The notes under the pieces were generated by a model. That model ran no database searches. It was not told where the DNA came from and saw nothing but the letters and a program-made list of their open reading frames with translations. From Bacillus sp. AFS037270 (lineage in GTDB: Bacteria > Bacillota > Bacilli > Bacillales_B > DSM-18226): DNA of 28,397 nucleotides. The translations under genes were made by a program, and so were the position numbers. This document shows positions 14,844 through 22,344 of the stretch, piece after piece. The stretch is from contig NZ_NUNF01000066.1 in NCBI RefSeq assembly GCF_002585305.1, positions 1 to 28,397 on the forward strand. The letters are read 5' to 3'. Position 1 is the stretch's first letter; the number at the start of each line of letters is the position of its first letter.

Positions 14844-16426
14844 ACTTTTCTTTTCTCCAGGAGTTTATTCCGATATTCAGAGGGAGTTATTTTTTCAAAC
14901 TTCCCAAACATCGTCACAAAATAGTCAGTATTATTAAAACCTACTCTTTCTGCAATTTCATATATCTTCAGTTCCGATTGCCGCAGCAGTTTTTTCGCCT
15001 CATTAATTCTTACTTGCAATAAATAATCTTTAAAATAGATCCCATAGGTTTTCTTAAATAACTGTCCTAAATAGACAGGATTCATATAAAACTTTGCTGC
15101 GATAGATTTCAAACTTATATTCTGCCGATAGTTTGAGTCTACAAATTGTTTAATTTTATGAGCTTCACCATCTGCAGATTGTTTACGAAGGATCGTGATC
15201 ATCTCTTTACTTTCGAGCACAAATTCAAGAAATTGTTTCCTTAATTGCGGCAAGGTTAAATTATAGTTTTGCAGTTGAAGCATGGTCTGGAAGTTTTTTA
15301 AATTCGATACTTCCCCTTCCATATTTTTAATAATTTTTAAAATTGCGTGTACAAATCGATTGATGGATGCTTTCACTGCTACTCGGGCCATTTTTTTCGA
15401 GGCAAACTGTAGGAAAATTTTATCTATTGTTTCCATAATGTCCATGGTTGTATTTTCTTCTATTTGCTCCATTAATAGATGATAATAGGAATCCTCGATT
15501 TCTGTATAGGTAATCGATTTATTGTTTTCTATCTCTTTTGAAAGAATAATATTTTTATCTTCATACACATACTTATACTCGCGTGCATTTTTTGCTGCTT
15601 CAAAGGAATCTTTTAACAAATATAATTTAGGAACAGCAGGACCAATATAAAAGGTAACCTCTTGAGTCATATTACTTGTAAGTAGTCCATTAATCCACTT
15701 CACAAAATGACTGATTTGCATTTGGAAACGATGCAGATAGGTGGAAGGAATTAATAATCCATAACTCCCTTGTTCTAACTCTTGAATAAATACCCCCACA
15801 TGTGGATCACAAATATCGCGAATGATATTAGTGATTTTTTCCTTCACTTGATTTTCAGGGGCCGTTTCACTAAGTGGTACGGGAAGTCCATTGATTTCCA
15901 AAATCAAATAAAAATATTCAGCGGCATTACTTAAGGATAGTTCTTTTGAAAAGTTGTATGCATCCTCTTCATTCACTTTTCCATAAATGAGATTTTCAAG
16001 TAAGACGGCTTTCTTTATTTCGATGTTCCTATAAAACTCGACCTTTTCTTCTGTTATGGTTTTAGAAAGTGATTGTAAGGTCTCTTCTATTTCTTCTTGG
16101 TCAATTGGCTTCAGGATGAAATCATGCACACCATAACGAACCGCTTGTTGGGCGTACTTAAAATCACTATATCCGCTAATAATAATGAATTTAGGTTGAT
16201 ACCCCTCTTTTTCCATCACATGTTTAATTAACTCTAATCCATCTAAAACAGGCATTCGGATATCAGTTATGACGAGTTCAGGATTTACTTCATCAATAAG
16301 TGCTAATGCATCTTCACCATTCGCTGTCTCTCCAGCAACCTCAAATCCACATGCTTTCCAATCTATTAAACTTCTTAATCCTTTCCGGAAAAAATTTTCA
16401 TCATCAACTAAAATCACTTTGTGCAT
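14840..16426 (-). CDS. AraC-type response regulator, YesN type
   Basis: A 528-residue two-domain regulator. Seen: receiver domain (1-120) with acidic pair Asp8/Asp9, phospho-acceptor Asp55 in VITDIRMP, a long middle region, and a C-terminal AraC helix-turn-helix pair (about 425-525) with the typical GFNNTDYFVTMFGKFEKITPSEYR. It is translationally coupled to the sensor kinase by a 4-base overlap. The likely job is to activate the two binding-protein promoters carrying AACTATA boxes. Upstream are a cre-like site (16487-16500) and a perfect 8+8-bp inverted repeat (16624-16644), which recalls the 16-bp XylR-like inverted repeat reported in the Geobacillus xynD promoter. Ribosome site GGAG 10 bases before ATG. 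Confidence 0.92.
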   Translation of the reverse strand: MHKVILVDDENFFRKGLRSLIDWKACGFEVAGETANGEDALALIDEVNPELVITDIRMPVLDGLELIKHVMEKEGYQPKFIIISGYSDFKYAQQAVRYGVHDFILKPIDQEEIEETLQSLSKTITEEKVEFYRNIEIKKAVLLENLIYGKVNEEDAYNFSKELSLSNAAEYFYLILEINGLPVPLSETAPENQVKEKITNIIRDICDPHVGVFIQELEQGSYGLLIPSTYLHRFQMQISHFVKWINGLLTSNMTQEVTFYIGPAVPKLYLLKDSFEAAKNAREYKYVYEDKNIILSKEIENNKSITYTEIEDSYYHLLMEQIEENTTMDIMETIDKIFLQFASKKMARVAVKASINRFVHAILKIIKNMEGEVSNLKNFQTMLQLQNYNLTLPQLRKQFLEFVLESKEMITILRKQSADGEAHKIKQFVDSNYRQNISLKSIAAKFYMNPVYLGQLFKKTYGIYFKDYLLQVRINEAKKLLRQSELKIYEIAERVGFNNTDYFVTMFGKFEKITPSEYRNKLLEKRKV

Positions 16427-16486
16427 GTCTATTCAACTCCAATTAGATGAAATTAGCGAATGGGCGCTTTAATAGATCACCTAAAT

Positions 16487-16500
16487 CTAAAGCGCTTACA
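16487..16500 (-). promoter_or_regulatory. cre-like CcpA site before response regulator
   Basis: On the minus strand TGTAAGCGCTTTAG matches TGWAANCGNTNWCA at 12 of 14 positions, with an unbroken TGTAAGCGCTTT core. It lies 60-75 bases before the start codon, a place for catabolite repression of the two-component operon. Confidence 0.55.
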
Positions 16501-16623
16501 TATAAAAAAAAGACACATATCATACTGATATTTTTTACTAATCTTTTTAGAGTACTTCAATGGTGAAAGACTAAAAAATAAAGTTCGTTAATAACCTTAT
16601 TTATACTCATTTTATCACGGAAC

Positions 16624-16644
16624 ATAGTTTAGTGGTTAAACTAT
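16624..16644. promoter_or_regulatory. Perfect inverted repeat upstream of the two-component genes
   Basis: ATAGTTTA (16624-16631), GTGGT, TAAACTAT (16637-16644). The outer AGTTT/AAACT letters resemble XylR half-sites, but the centre is 4 bp shorter than the 7-nt spacing used at xylA and GH52, so it may be a variant XylR site or a site for another regulator. Weak -10 candidates (TATAAA, about 16600) lie downstream. The rest of 16501-16736 is A/T-rich without a gene. Confidence 0.5.
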
Positions 16645-16687
16645 CTGATTTTTTTTTGAAATTACTCTTTATTTAATAAAAACTATT

Positions 16688-16719
16688 AAGCCCCTTAAGT
16701 TCAATAGCTTGAGGGGCTT
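16688..16719 (-). terminator. Terminator downstream of the altronate-dehydratase-like relic
   Basis: AAGCCCCT (16688-16695) pairs with AGGGGCTT (16712-16719), with AAG/CTT inside; on the minus strand TTAATAGTTTTTATT follows. It lies 17 bases past the relic's original stop and probably once ended that gene. Confidence 0.8.
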
Positions 16720-16736
16720 CATTGGATTGTCAGTAT

Positions 16737-17138
16737 TTAAAATGTAGGGCCAATCCGCCATATACCAAAATCATGATGTTTTAAGATTTCTGCTTTTGTT
16801 AATTTCCCAGAACAAACATCCAAGATTCCTCTAAAAATTCTTTCCCAACGTTATCAATTGATTCTTTTCCTTCGATAATCGTTCCTGCATTTAAATCAAT
16901 GTTTTCACCCATTTTCTCAAATTGTACTTATTTTGATAACTGGAGCAATAGGTGACCCGGTTGGAGTTCCGCGGCCTGTCGTAAATAATACGATTTGTGC
17001 TCCTCCAGCAGTCATCCCTGTAAGTTGTTCAATATCATGACCCGGTGTATCCATCCAAACCAGTCCCTTTTTTATAGGCTTCTCAGCATAAGCAATGATT
17101 TCTTGAAGCGAACTTGTTCCAGCTTTATTTGCAGCTCC
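16737..17138 (-). pseudogene. C-terminal relic of an altronate dehydratase-like (UxaA family) gene
   Basis: The minus strand reads GAANKAGTSSLQEIIAYAEK, then GLVWMDTPGHDIEQLTGMTA, GGAQIVLFTTGRGTPTGSPI, APVIKISTI and stop; after a +1 shift it continues EKMGENIDLNAGTIIEGKES, IDNVGKEF; after a second shift RGILDVCSGKLTKAEILKHH, DFGIWRIGPTF and stop at 16737. MDTPG, GRGTP-G-P-APVIK, and NAG-II-G are hallmarks of the UxaA/GarD dehydratase C-terminus. So two frameshifts split it and about two thirds of the normal N-terminal part is missing, cut where the terminator of the xyl operon stands. It suggests that a hexuronate branch was once complete here. No function expected now. Confidence 0.8.
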
Positions 17139-17146
17139 AAAATAAA

Positions 17147-17184
17147 AGAATACCCTTCGCTTAAATAAATACGAAGAGCATTCT
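17147..17184 (-). terminator. Terminator of the xylA-xylB-GH8 operon
   Basis: On the minus strand AGAATGCTCTTCG pairs with CGAAGGGTATTCT (13 pairs including two G-U), loop of 12, then TTTATTTTGG. It starts 17 bases past the GH8 stop. Confidence 0.8.
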
Positions 17185-17200
17185 TTAGTCTATTTTCAAC

Positions 17201-18352
17201 TTACTTAGGCATCCAAATCTTATAATTTCCGCTAAGCGCTAGTATGCTAAAAAAATAAAGACAGTTATCGTAATATCGTCTTACACCCGTTCGAACAGGT
17301 GTATTCCAGAATCGTTCCACCCATTTTAAACGGTCTGGACCATCGGCTGCCAGGGATGCCATCGCATTAGTTGCAAGCAAGCCGACCGGATGGAGCGATT
17401 TTTCCTCCAATGGTTCCCCAGCAATCGTATAACGTCGATAATCTTCTAAGTCCTTATCAGCAAAGAAGGCTTGGATTTTATTCGCCTCTTCCGTTTCCCA
17501 TTCATCCCCTCTAAACCACTCATAGTCAAGGCCAATATTAGCTGCAACCCGATAGGCATCACTGAAAAAATGACCATAACCTCTTTCATTATTTGGAGTG
17601 CCATCATAGTAGGCGTACTCTGGGCTTAAGCCTGTTTCAGGATGACAGGAAATTTTTAAATACTCCCTGCTCGCCTTACTTGCTTCCTTCCAAAATGAAC
17701 GGTCCTCCTCATAAGCCCACAACGCAAATAATTGATAAAAATGTGGTAAATGATAGGATGGGTCTGAAAACTCACAATTAGGGATAAATTTAATTAACTT
17801 ATTATCTCTATTCCACATTGGGAAACCGATACCGTCTTCCCCTTTATGAAGGCAGGTCCGAAGAATGTCTTTTGCTTGAACGCTATAGTTAAAAGGAGCT
17901 GGACCATCTCCCCAACGGTGAGAGGCAAAGAATAAGGCCATCGCAAAAAACTCTTCCCCATCCGGTGCTGGACCGTAAGCATTTTTCGTACCATCAGGCT
18001 GACAAGACCAGGCAAAGTAACCCGCGTTTTCTCCCGTCGTCATAAACATGTATTTAAAAGTCCATTTCCAAAGGTGGTCAAAAACATCCTTATTATCCAT
18101 TTGTACTGCCATCATCATTCCATAGGACATGCCCTCGGTCCGTATATCGAGGTTCCCAGTATCGAGCATGTAGCCTAAATCATCTCCGACTGGATAATAG
18201 ATTCTCGTATCTTCATCCCCATTAAAGAGCTGTTCCCAATTGTCCTTAATTCTCCTATTAATTTCCTCATCTGTTTTGCCGATTTCTTTGAAGAGATTAC
18301 GATATTCCCCAGTGTAAAAAGAGCCTTCCTGCTTTTCAACTAACTTTGTCAT
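17201..18352 (-). CDS. rex: Reducing-end xylose-releasing exo-oligoxylanase (Rex), GH8
   Basis: A 383-residue GH8 enzyme that removes xylose from the reducing end of xylo-oligosaccharides. Seen: catalytic acid Glu73 in TEGMSYGMM, Tyr200 and base Asp265 in FFSDAYR, and His321 in SLHPVGL; these lie at a constant +2 offset from the Rex residues E70 (about), Y198, D263 and H319, the last being linked to reducing-end recognition. No signal peptide, so it acts in the cytoplasm. Start: two earlier in-frame ATGs at 18370 and 18367 exist, but GGAGGG six bases before ATG 18352 decides for the latter. It follows xylB by 29 bases and ends the xylA-xylB-rex operon; its product xylose is the substrate of XylA. 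Confidence 0.9.
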   Translation of the reverse strand: MTKLVEKQEGSFYTGEYRNLFKEIGKTDEEINRRIKDNWEQLFNGDEDTRIYYPVGDDLGYMLDTGNLDIRTEGMSYGMMMAVQMDNKDVFDHLWKWTFKYMFMTTGENAGYFAWSCQPDGTKNAYGPAPDGEEFFAMALFFASHRWGDGPAPFNYSVQAKDILRTCLHKGEDGIGFPMWNRDNKLIKFIPNCEFSDPSYHLPHFYQLFALWAYEEDRSFWKEASKASREYLKISCHPETGLSPEYAYYDGTPNNERGYGHFFSDAYRVAANIGLDYEWFRGDEWETEEANKIQAFFADKDLEDYRRYTIAGEPLEEKSLHPVGLLATNAMASLAADGPDRLKWVERFWNTPVRTGVRRYYDNCLYFFSILALSGNYKIWMPK

Positions 18353-18381
18353 ATGTTCCCTCCACATCATTCATCCAATAC

Positions 18382-19881
18382 TTATCTTCTAAATTCTTTT
18401 AATTGGTCATTCAGTGTTTTGGTTTGTGTATAAACTTGTTGGTAAATTGCAAATAGTTTTTGATAAGCTTCTACATTTTCCTTAATTGGATAATAGGTTT
18501 TTGATGTTTGAATAAAGCTTTGGGCACACTCTTTAAGTGACGTAAACCAGCCGCAGCCATATGCCGCTAACATCGCTGCGCCCATTCCAGGACCTTGTTC
18601 GCTTGTTAGCTTTTCAATTTTAGCATTGAAAATATCTGCCTGCATTTGCAGCCATGTTTCGTTTTTAGCTCCGCCCCCGATGGAAATAATGGAGTCAATG
18701 GTTTTCCCACTGTTTCTAAAAATCTCGATCGACTCATTTAAAGAGAACGTAATTCCTTCAAGGACTGCACGGGCAAAATGCTTGCGCTCATGGCCTGCAT
18801 CGATGCCAATAAAGCTACCGCGGATATTAGAATCAGCATGTGGTGTTCTTTCTCCAACGATATATGGAGTGAATAATAGTCCGTCACTGCCTGCAGGTAC
18901 TCCATCGACGCCTTCTAAAAACTCTTCAAATGCTTCTTCTTTGGCAAAAGTGTCCTTAAACCAACTCAAGCTATATCCGGCAGCAAGAGTCACACCCATC
19001 GTGTAATAAGTGTTTTCCTCACCGTGGTTAAAATAATGAACTTTTCCTTCAAAATCGAGATCGTTTCTTTCTTCATAAGAAAGGACAACACCAGATGTAC
19101 CAATACTGCAAAGTGTTTTACCTTCTGATAAAATCCCTGAACCAATCGCACCGCAAGCATTATCTGCCCCTCCGGCAAAGACTTGAGTTGCTTCAGACAA
19201 TCCAGTTGCCTGTGCAAATTCAGCGGTTACCGTGCCAACACAAGCATGAGACTCTACTAGTGGCGGGCAAAGTTCAGGAGCAATTCCAAATAGATGTAAA
19301 ATTTCTGGACTCCATTCCCGTTTACTTACATTTAACATCAATGTTCCCGCTGCATCCGAATACTCCATATGAATATTGCCTGTAATACGGTAACGTAAAT
19401 AATCTTTCGGAAGCATGAATACGCTTGCACGATTAAAAGTTTCAGGCTCATTTTCTTTTACCCAGAGAATTTTTGGTAAAGTGAATCCTTCTAATGCCGG
19501 ATTCTTTGTAATATCTAGCAGGTTCTCCTGACCCACGACATCATAGATTTCCTGACATTGCTTTGTTGTTCTCGTGTCATTCCATAGAATGGCATTTCGC
19601 AGGACGTTGTTTGCTTCATCTAGTAAAACTAATCCATGCATCTGCCCTGAAAAACTAATCCCCTCAATGTCCTTTACATCGCCTTGGAACGCATGGATCA
19701 GTTCGTTGAGGCCTTCTGTAGTCTTTGCAACCCATTCTTCTGGGTTTTGCTCACTGTAACCAGATTTTTCGATAATTAACAGATAGGATTTCGAAACCTC
19801 CTGGCATACTTCACCATTTTGATTGACAAGTAGAATTTTGACAGCACTCGTCCCGAGGTCTACACCAATAACGTATTTCAT
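18382..19881 (-). CDS. xylB: Xylulokinase
   Basis: A 499-residue FGGY-family kinase that phosphorylates D-xylulose to xylulose 5-phosphate. Seen: phosphate-binding VDLGTSAVK (7-15), substrate-loop SGQMHGLV (78-85) typical of xylulokinase, catalytic base Asp240 in GGADNACGAIG, and the adenosine-site IGGGAKN in the C-terminal half. Normal family length. AAAGGATG precedes ATG. It follows xylA with an 89-base gap that contains a strong hairpin (19904-19938), which should make xylB expression lower than xylA. Induction by xylose through the XylR operator at xylA is expected. Confidence 0.96.
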   Translation of the reverse strand: MKYVIGVDLGTSAVKILLVNQNGEVCQEVSKSYLLIIEKSGYSEQNPEEWVAKTTEGLNELIHAFQGDVKDIEGISFSGQMHGLVLLDEANNVLRNAILWNDTRTTKQCQEIYDVVGQENLLDITKNPALEGFTLPKILWVKENEPETFNRASVFMLPKDYLRYRITGNIHMEYSDAAGTLMLNVSKREWSPEILHLFGIAPELCPPLVESHACVGTVTAEFAQATGLSEATQVFAGGADNACGAIGSGILSEGKTLCSIGTSGVVLSYEERNDLDFEGKVHYFNHGEENTYYTMGVTLAAGYSLSWFKDTFAKEEAFEEFLEGVDGVPAGSDGLLFTPYIVGERTPHADSNIRGSFIGIDAGHERKHFARAVLEGITFSLNESIEIFRNSGKTIDSIISIGGGAKNETWLQMQADIFNAKIEKLTSEQGPGMGAAMLAAYGCGWFTSLKECAQSFIQTSKTYYPIKENVEAYQKLFAIYQQVYTQTKTLNDQLKEFRR

Positions 19882-19903
19882 CTAGGAATCATCCTTTTCT
19901 ATA

Positions 19904-19938
19904 AAAATGTGCTGGACAAGTAACTTCCAGCACATTTT
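19904..19938 (-). terminator. Intercistronic terminator/attenuator between xylA and xylB
   Basis: AATGTGCTGGA (19906-19916) pairs with TCCAGCACATT (19926-19936); the stem extends by A-T pairs at both ends to 13. On the minus strand it is followed by TTTTTATAG. It stands inside the operon, so partial termination is likely. Confidence 0.75.
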
Positions 19939-19970
19939 CCATTTTATTTTGTTAGGTTCATTGTTGTTTT

Positions 19971-21305
19971 TTATCGAACTGTAACACCTGAAAGTGTTTC
20001 TAATAGATATTGGTTAAGGGTAGCTCTTAAAAGTTCTGTTCTGCCTGATGTATTTTTAATTTCTGTTAATCCAAGTGCATACTCTTCTAATTCACGGAAA
20101 TTCGTTCTTCCTTCAACGATGTCTAAACCAATGCCTTTTGTAAAGCTGCTGTAACGGTCGTCAATGAAGTTTTCGAATACACGGTCTTCTAGTAACTTGT
20201 TTGCTACTTTTAAGCCGATTGCAAAAGCATCCATTCCAGCGATATGAGCGTGGAATAAATCTTCTGGATCGAAAGAGCCTCTGCGTACTTTTGCATCGAA
20301 GTTTGTACCACCTTTTCCTAGGCCGCCATTTAGAAGAATTTCGTACATTGCTAATGTTGTAGAATATAAGTCAGTTGGGAATTCATCAGTATCCCAGCCA
20401 AGTAATGGATCACCTTGGTTTGCATCGATCGATCCAAGCATACCATTGATACGAGCCACACGAAGTTCATGTTCGAATGTATGACCAGCTAATGTTGCAT
20501 GGTTTGCTTCAAGATTGAACTTGAAATAATCAGTTAAGTCATATTTTTGTAAGAATGCTAGTCCAGTCGCTACATCAAAGTCATATTGGTGTTTTGTTGG
20601 CTCTTTTGGCTTTGGCTCAATTAAGAATGGAACATTTAGGCCAATTTCTTTAGCATAGTCTACAGCCATGTGGAAGAAGCGTGCTAAGTTATCTTGCTCA
20701 AGCTTCATATCTGTATTTAATAGTGTTTCATATCCTTCACGGCCGCCCCAGAATACATAGTTTTCTGCGCCTAGTTCCTTCGCTACTTCTAAGCCCTTCT
20801 TCACTTTTGCAGCAGAATAAGCGAATACATCTGCATTTGGAGAAGTTGCCGCACCATGTGTATAGCGAGGATTTGTGAACATATTAGCAGTATTCCATAG
20901 AAGCTTTGTCTTGCTTGTTTTCATGTATTCTTTGATCATTGAAACGATAATGTCTTGGTTTTTGTTGCTTTCAGCTAATGTGCTTCCTTCTGGAGCGATA
21001 TCGACATCATGGAAAGCAAAGAATGGAACATTTAATTTTTCAAAAAGTTCAAATGCCGCTTCCACGCGTGCTTTTGCTAAATCAAGTCCTTTTAAGTGGT
21101 TCCAAGGACGAATTGCTGTACCTACACCAAATGGATCTGTTCCATCAGCTGTGAATGTATGCCACCAGGTGACAGAGAAACGTAGTAATTCCTCCATTGT
21201 TTTTCCGTTGATTACTTCTTGTGGATTATAATACTTAAATGCTAAAGGATTAGTTGAATTTGCACCTTCAAATTGAATGTTTTTTACATTTTCAAAATAA
21301 GCCAT
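19971..21305 (-). CDS. xylA: Xylose isomerase
   Basis: A 444-residue class II xylose isomerase, converting D-xylose to D-xylulose. Seen: VTWWHTF at 45-51, catalytic pair His99/Asp102 in [12 protein letters not shown] (E. coli H101/D104), [10 protein letters not shown] (about 182-191), the metal-ligand stretch [14 protein letters not shown] (about 231-244), and [13 protein letters not shown]. Cytoplasmic, tetrameric in the family. First gene of xylA-xylB-rex. It has a near-consensus promoter with extended -10, overlapped by a XylR operator, and a cre-like site in the leader; AGGAGG stands 9 bases before ATG. Confidence 0.98.
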   Translation of the reverse strand: MAYFENVKNIQFEGANSTNPLAFKYYNPQEVINGKTMEELLRFSVTWWHTFTADGTDPFGVGTAIRPWNHLKGLDLAKARVEAAFELFEKLNVPFFAFHDVDIAPEGSTLAESNKNQDIIVSMIKEYMKTSKTKLLWNTANMFTNPRYTHGAATSPNADVFAYSAAKVKKGLEVAKELGAENYVFWGGREGYETLLNTDMKLEQDNLARFFHMAVDYAKEIGLNVPFLIEPKPKEPTKHQYDFDVATGLAFLQKYDLTDYFKFNLEANHATLAGHTFEHELRVARINGMLGSIDANQGDPLLGWDTDEFPTDLYSTTLAMYEILLNGGLGKGGTNFDAKVRRGSFDPEDLFHAHIAGMDAFAIGLKVANKLLEDRVFENFIDDRYSSFTKGIGLDIVEGRTNFRELEEYALGLTEIKNTSGRTELLRATLNQYLLETLSGVTVR

Positions 21306-21341
21306 GATTGGATTCCTCCTAATGTTTTTCGGTTATAGACT

Positions 21342-21355
21342 TGTAAATGCTTACA
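21342..21355 (-). promoter_or_regulatory. cre-like CcpA site in xylA leader
   Basis: TGTAAATGCTTACA is a near-perfect palindrome matching TGWAANCGNTNWCA at 13 of 14 positions. It lies about 35-50 bases after the predicted start of transcription, a roadblock position for glucose repression. Confidence 0.6.
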
Positions 21356-21396
21356 ATGTCTTTAAATCTCGTAGTCTCTAACCTTTGTTTAATTAG

Positions 21397-21425
21397 ATTA
21401 TAGCACCCTTAACTTCGTTTGTCTA
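21397..21425 (-). promoter_or_regulatory. SigA promoter of xylA operon
   Basis: Minus strand: -35 TAGACA (21420-21425), 17-bp spacer, extended -10 TGCTATAAT with TATAAT at 21397-21402. The -35 lies inside the XylR operator (21413-21439). Confidence 0.8.
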
Positions 21426-21439
21426 TCGGATAAACAAAG
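21413..21439. promoter_or_regulatory. XylR operator at xylA
   Basis: Inverted half-sites CTTCGTTTGT and ATAAACAAAG (8 of 10 symmetrical), core GTTTGT - 7 nt - ATAAAC, as in known Bacillus xyl operators. It covers the -35 box, so bound XylR should exclude RNA polymerase. Confidence 0.85.
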
Positions 21440-21545
21440 ATATTTTAAATTTATTTTGAACAAATTTTTTTGAAAGAAGACTTTGTTAACATGGTTGTTG
21501 ATTTCCAAGCCAAATAGTAACCATACCCTTTAACACAGACTAAAA

Positions 21546-21579
21546 AAGCTGACGCTTAGGTTTTTCTAAGTGACAGCTT
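21546..21579 (-). terminator. Terminator downstream of the YesL-like gene
   Basis: On the minus strand AAGCTGTCACTTAG pairs imperfectly (two mismatches) with CTAAGCGTCAGCTT, 6-base loop, then TTTTTTAG. Confidence 0.7.
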
Positions 21580-21595
21580 CTGAATAGAAAGTTTG

Positions 21596-22234
21596 TTAAT
21601 TTTGTAATGTAAGCTTTTTTTGTTTTGCATCGATTCTATGAAAACTCTGTTTTGCCCCTATCATTATAATGAGAGACACTAGACTTACACCCAAAAACGG
21701 TACAAACCCTGGAAAATAGCTATAAAGTAACACTAATAAAACCATGGCAGCAATCATCAAAATCGTGATATGCATATTAATAATCCCTATATAGAAGGAA
21801 TTTTTAATATACTGACCCAAACGGAGTTCATAGTGGACATAAACAGGAAAAATATAAAGTAGGGTAATGAAAAATAATAGGGTGATGATGAGCAATGGAA
21901 TGGATAGGACATATTGAATGGTTCCACCAATATTAATAAGAAACTTAAAATCAATATACAGAAACATTCCGATTATGGCCATTAGCCAGCCAAGCTTATT
22001 TGCTTTTCCAAACTCCTTTTTATAAGTGTTTAAAAAGGTACGGAAAATGGGCAGATCGGTTTCATCCATCAGCCATTTTCTTACTATGGAAAATAATGCC
22101 GCGGTGGCAGGGGCAGCACCTAAAAAAATCAGACCAAGAAGGGAAAATAGTGTCCATAAAATATTGACATAGGCAAGTTTCATCACCCATTCACAAAAAG
22201 TATAAGCTTTTCCCACTACCCAATTAATTTGCAT
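21596..22234 (-). CDS. yesL: DUF624 / YesL family membrane protein
   Basis: A 212-residue integral membrane protein with about five hydrophobic segments (for example LAYVNILWTLFSLLGLIFLG and the paired segments around 95-190) and the DUF624 hallmark region TAALFSIVRKWLMDE. YesL-type proteins are found beside YesMN two-component systems and oligosaccharide transporters; their molecular role is not established. Start: in-frame TTG 22258 and ATG 22240 are also open, but AGAGGTG is 8 bases before ATG 22234 and only 2 bases before 22240, so 22234 is preferred. It lies after the GH52 terminator and before xylA, with no obvious promoter of its own in the 76-base gap. Confidence 0.82.
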   Translation of the reverse strand: MQINWVVGKAYTFCEWVMKLAYVNILWTLFSLLGLIFLGAAPATAALFSIVRKWLMDETDLPIFRTFLNTYKKEFGKANKLGWLMAIIGMFLYIDFKFLINIGGTIQYVLSIPLLIITLLFFITLLYIFPVYVHYELRLGQYIKNSFYIGIINMHITILMIAAMVLLVLLYSYFPGFVPFLGVSLVSLIIMIGAKQSFHRIDAKQKKLTLQN

Positions 22235-22308
22235 AGCCATTTCACCTCTGTTGATCAATTATTATCTAATATTTTGACACAAATAGCCTTACTCCTTCTA
22301 AAAAATAG

Positions 22309-22334
22309 GACTGTCCAGTTACTACCAGACAGTC
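22309..22334 (-). terminator. Terminator of GH52 gene
   Basis: GACTGTC (22309-22315) pairs with GACAGTC (22328-22334), 12-base loop; on the minus strand CTATTTTTTAG follows. It begins 10 bases past the GH52 stop. Confidence 0.75.
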
Positions 22335-22344
22335 TCCTATTCTT

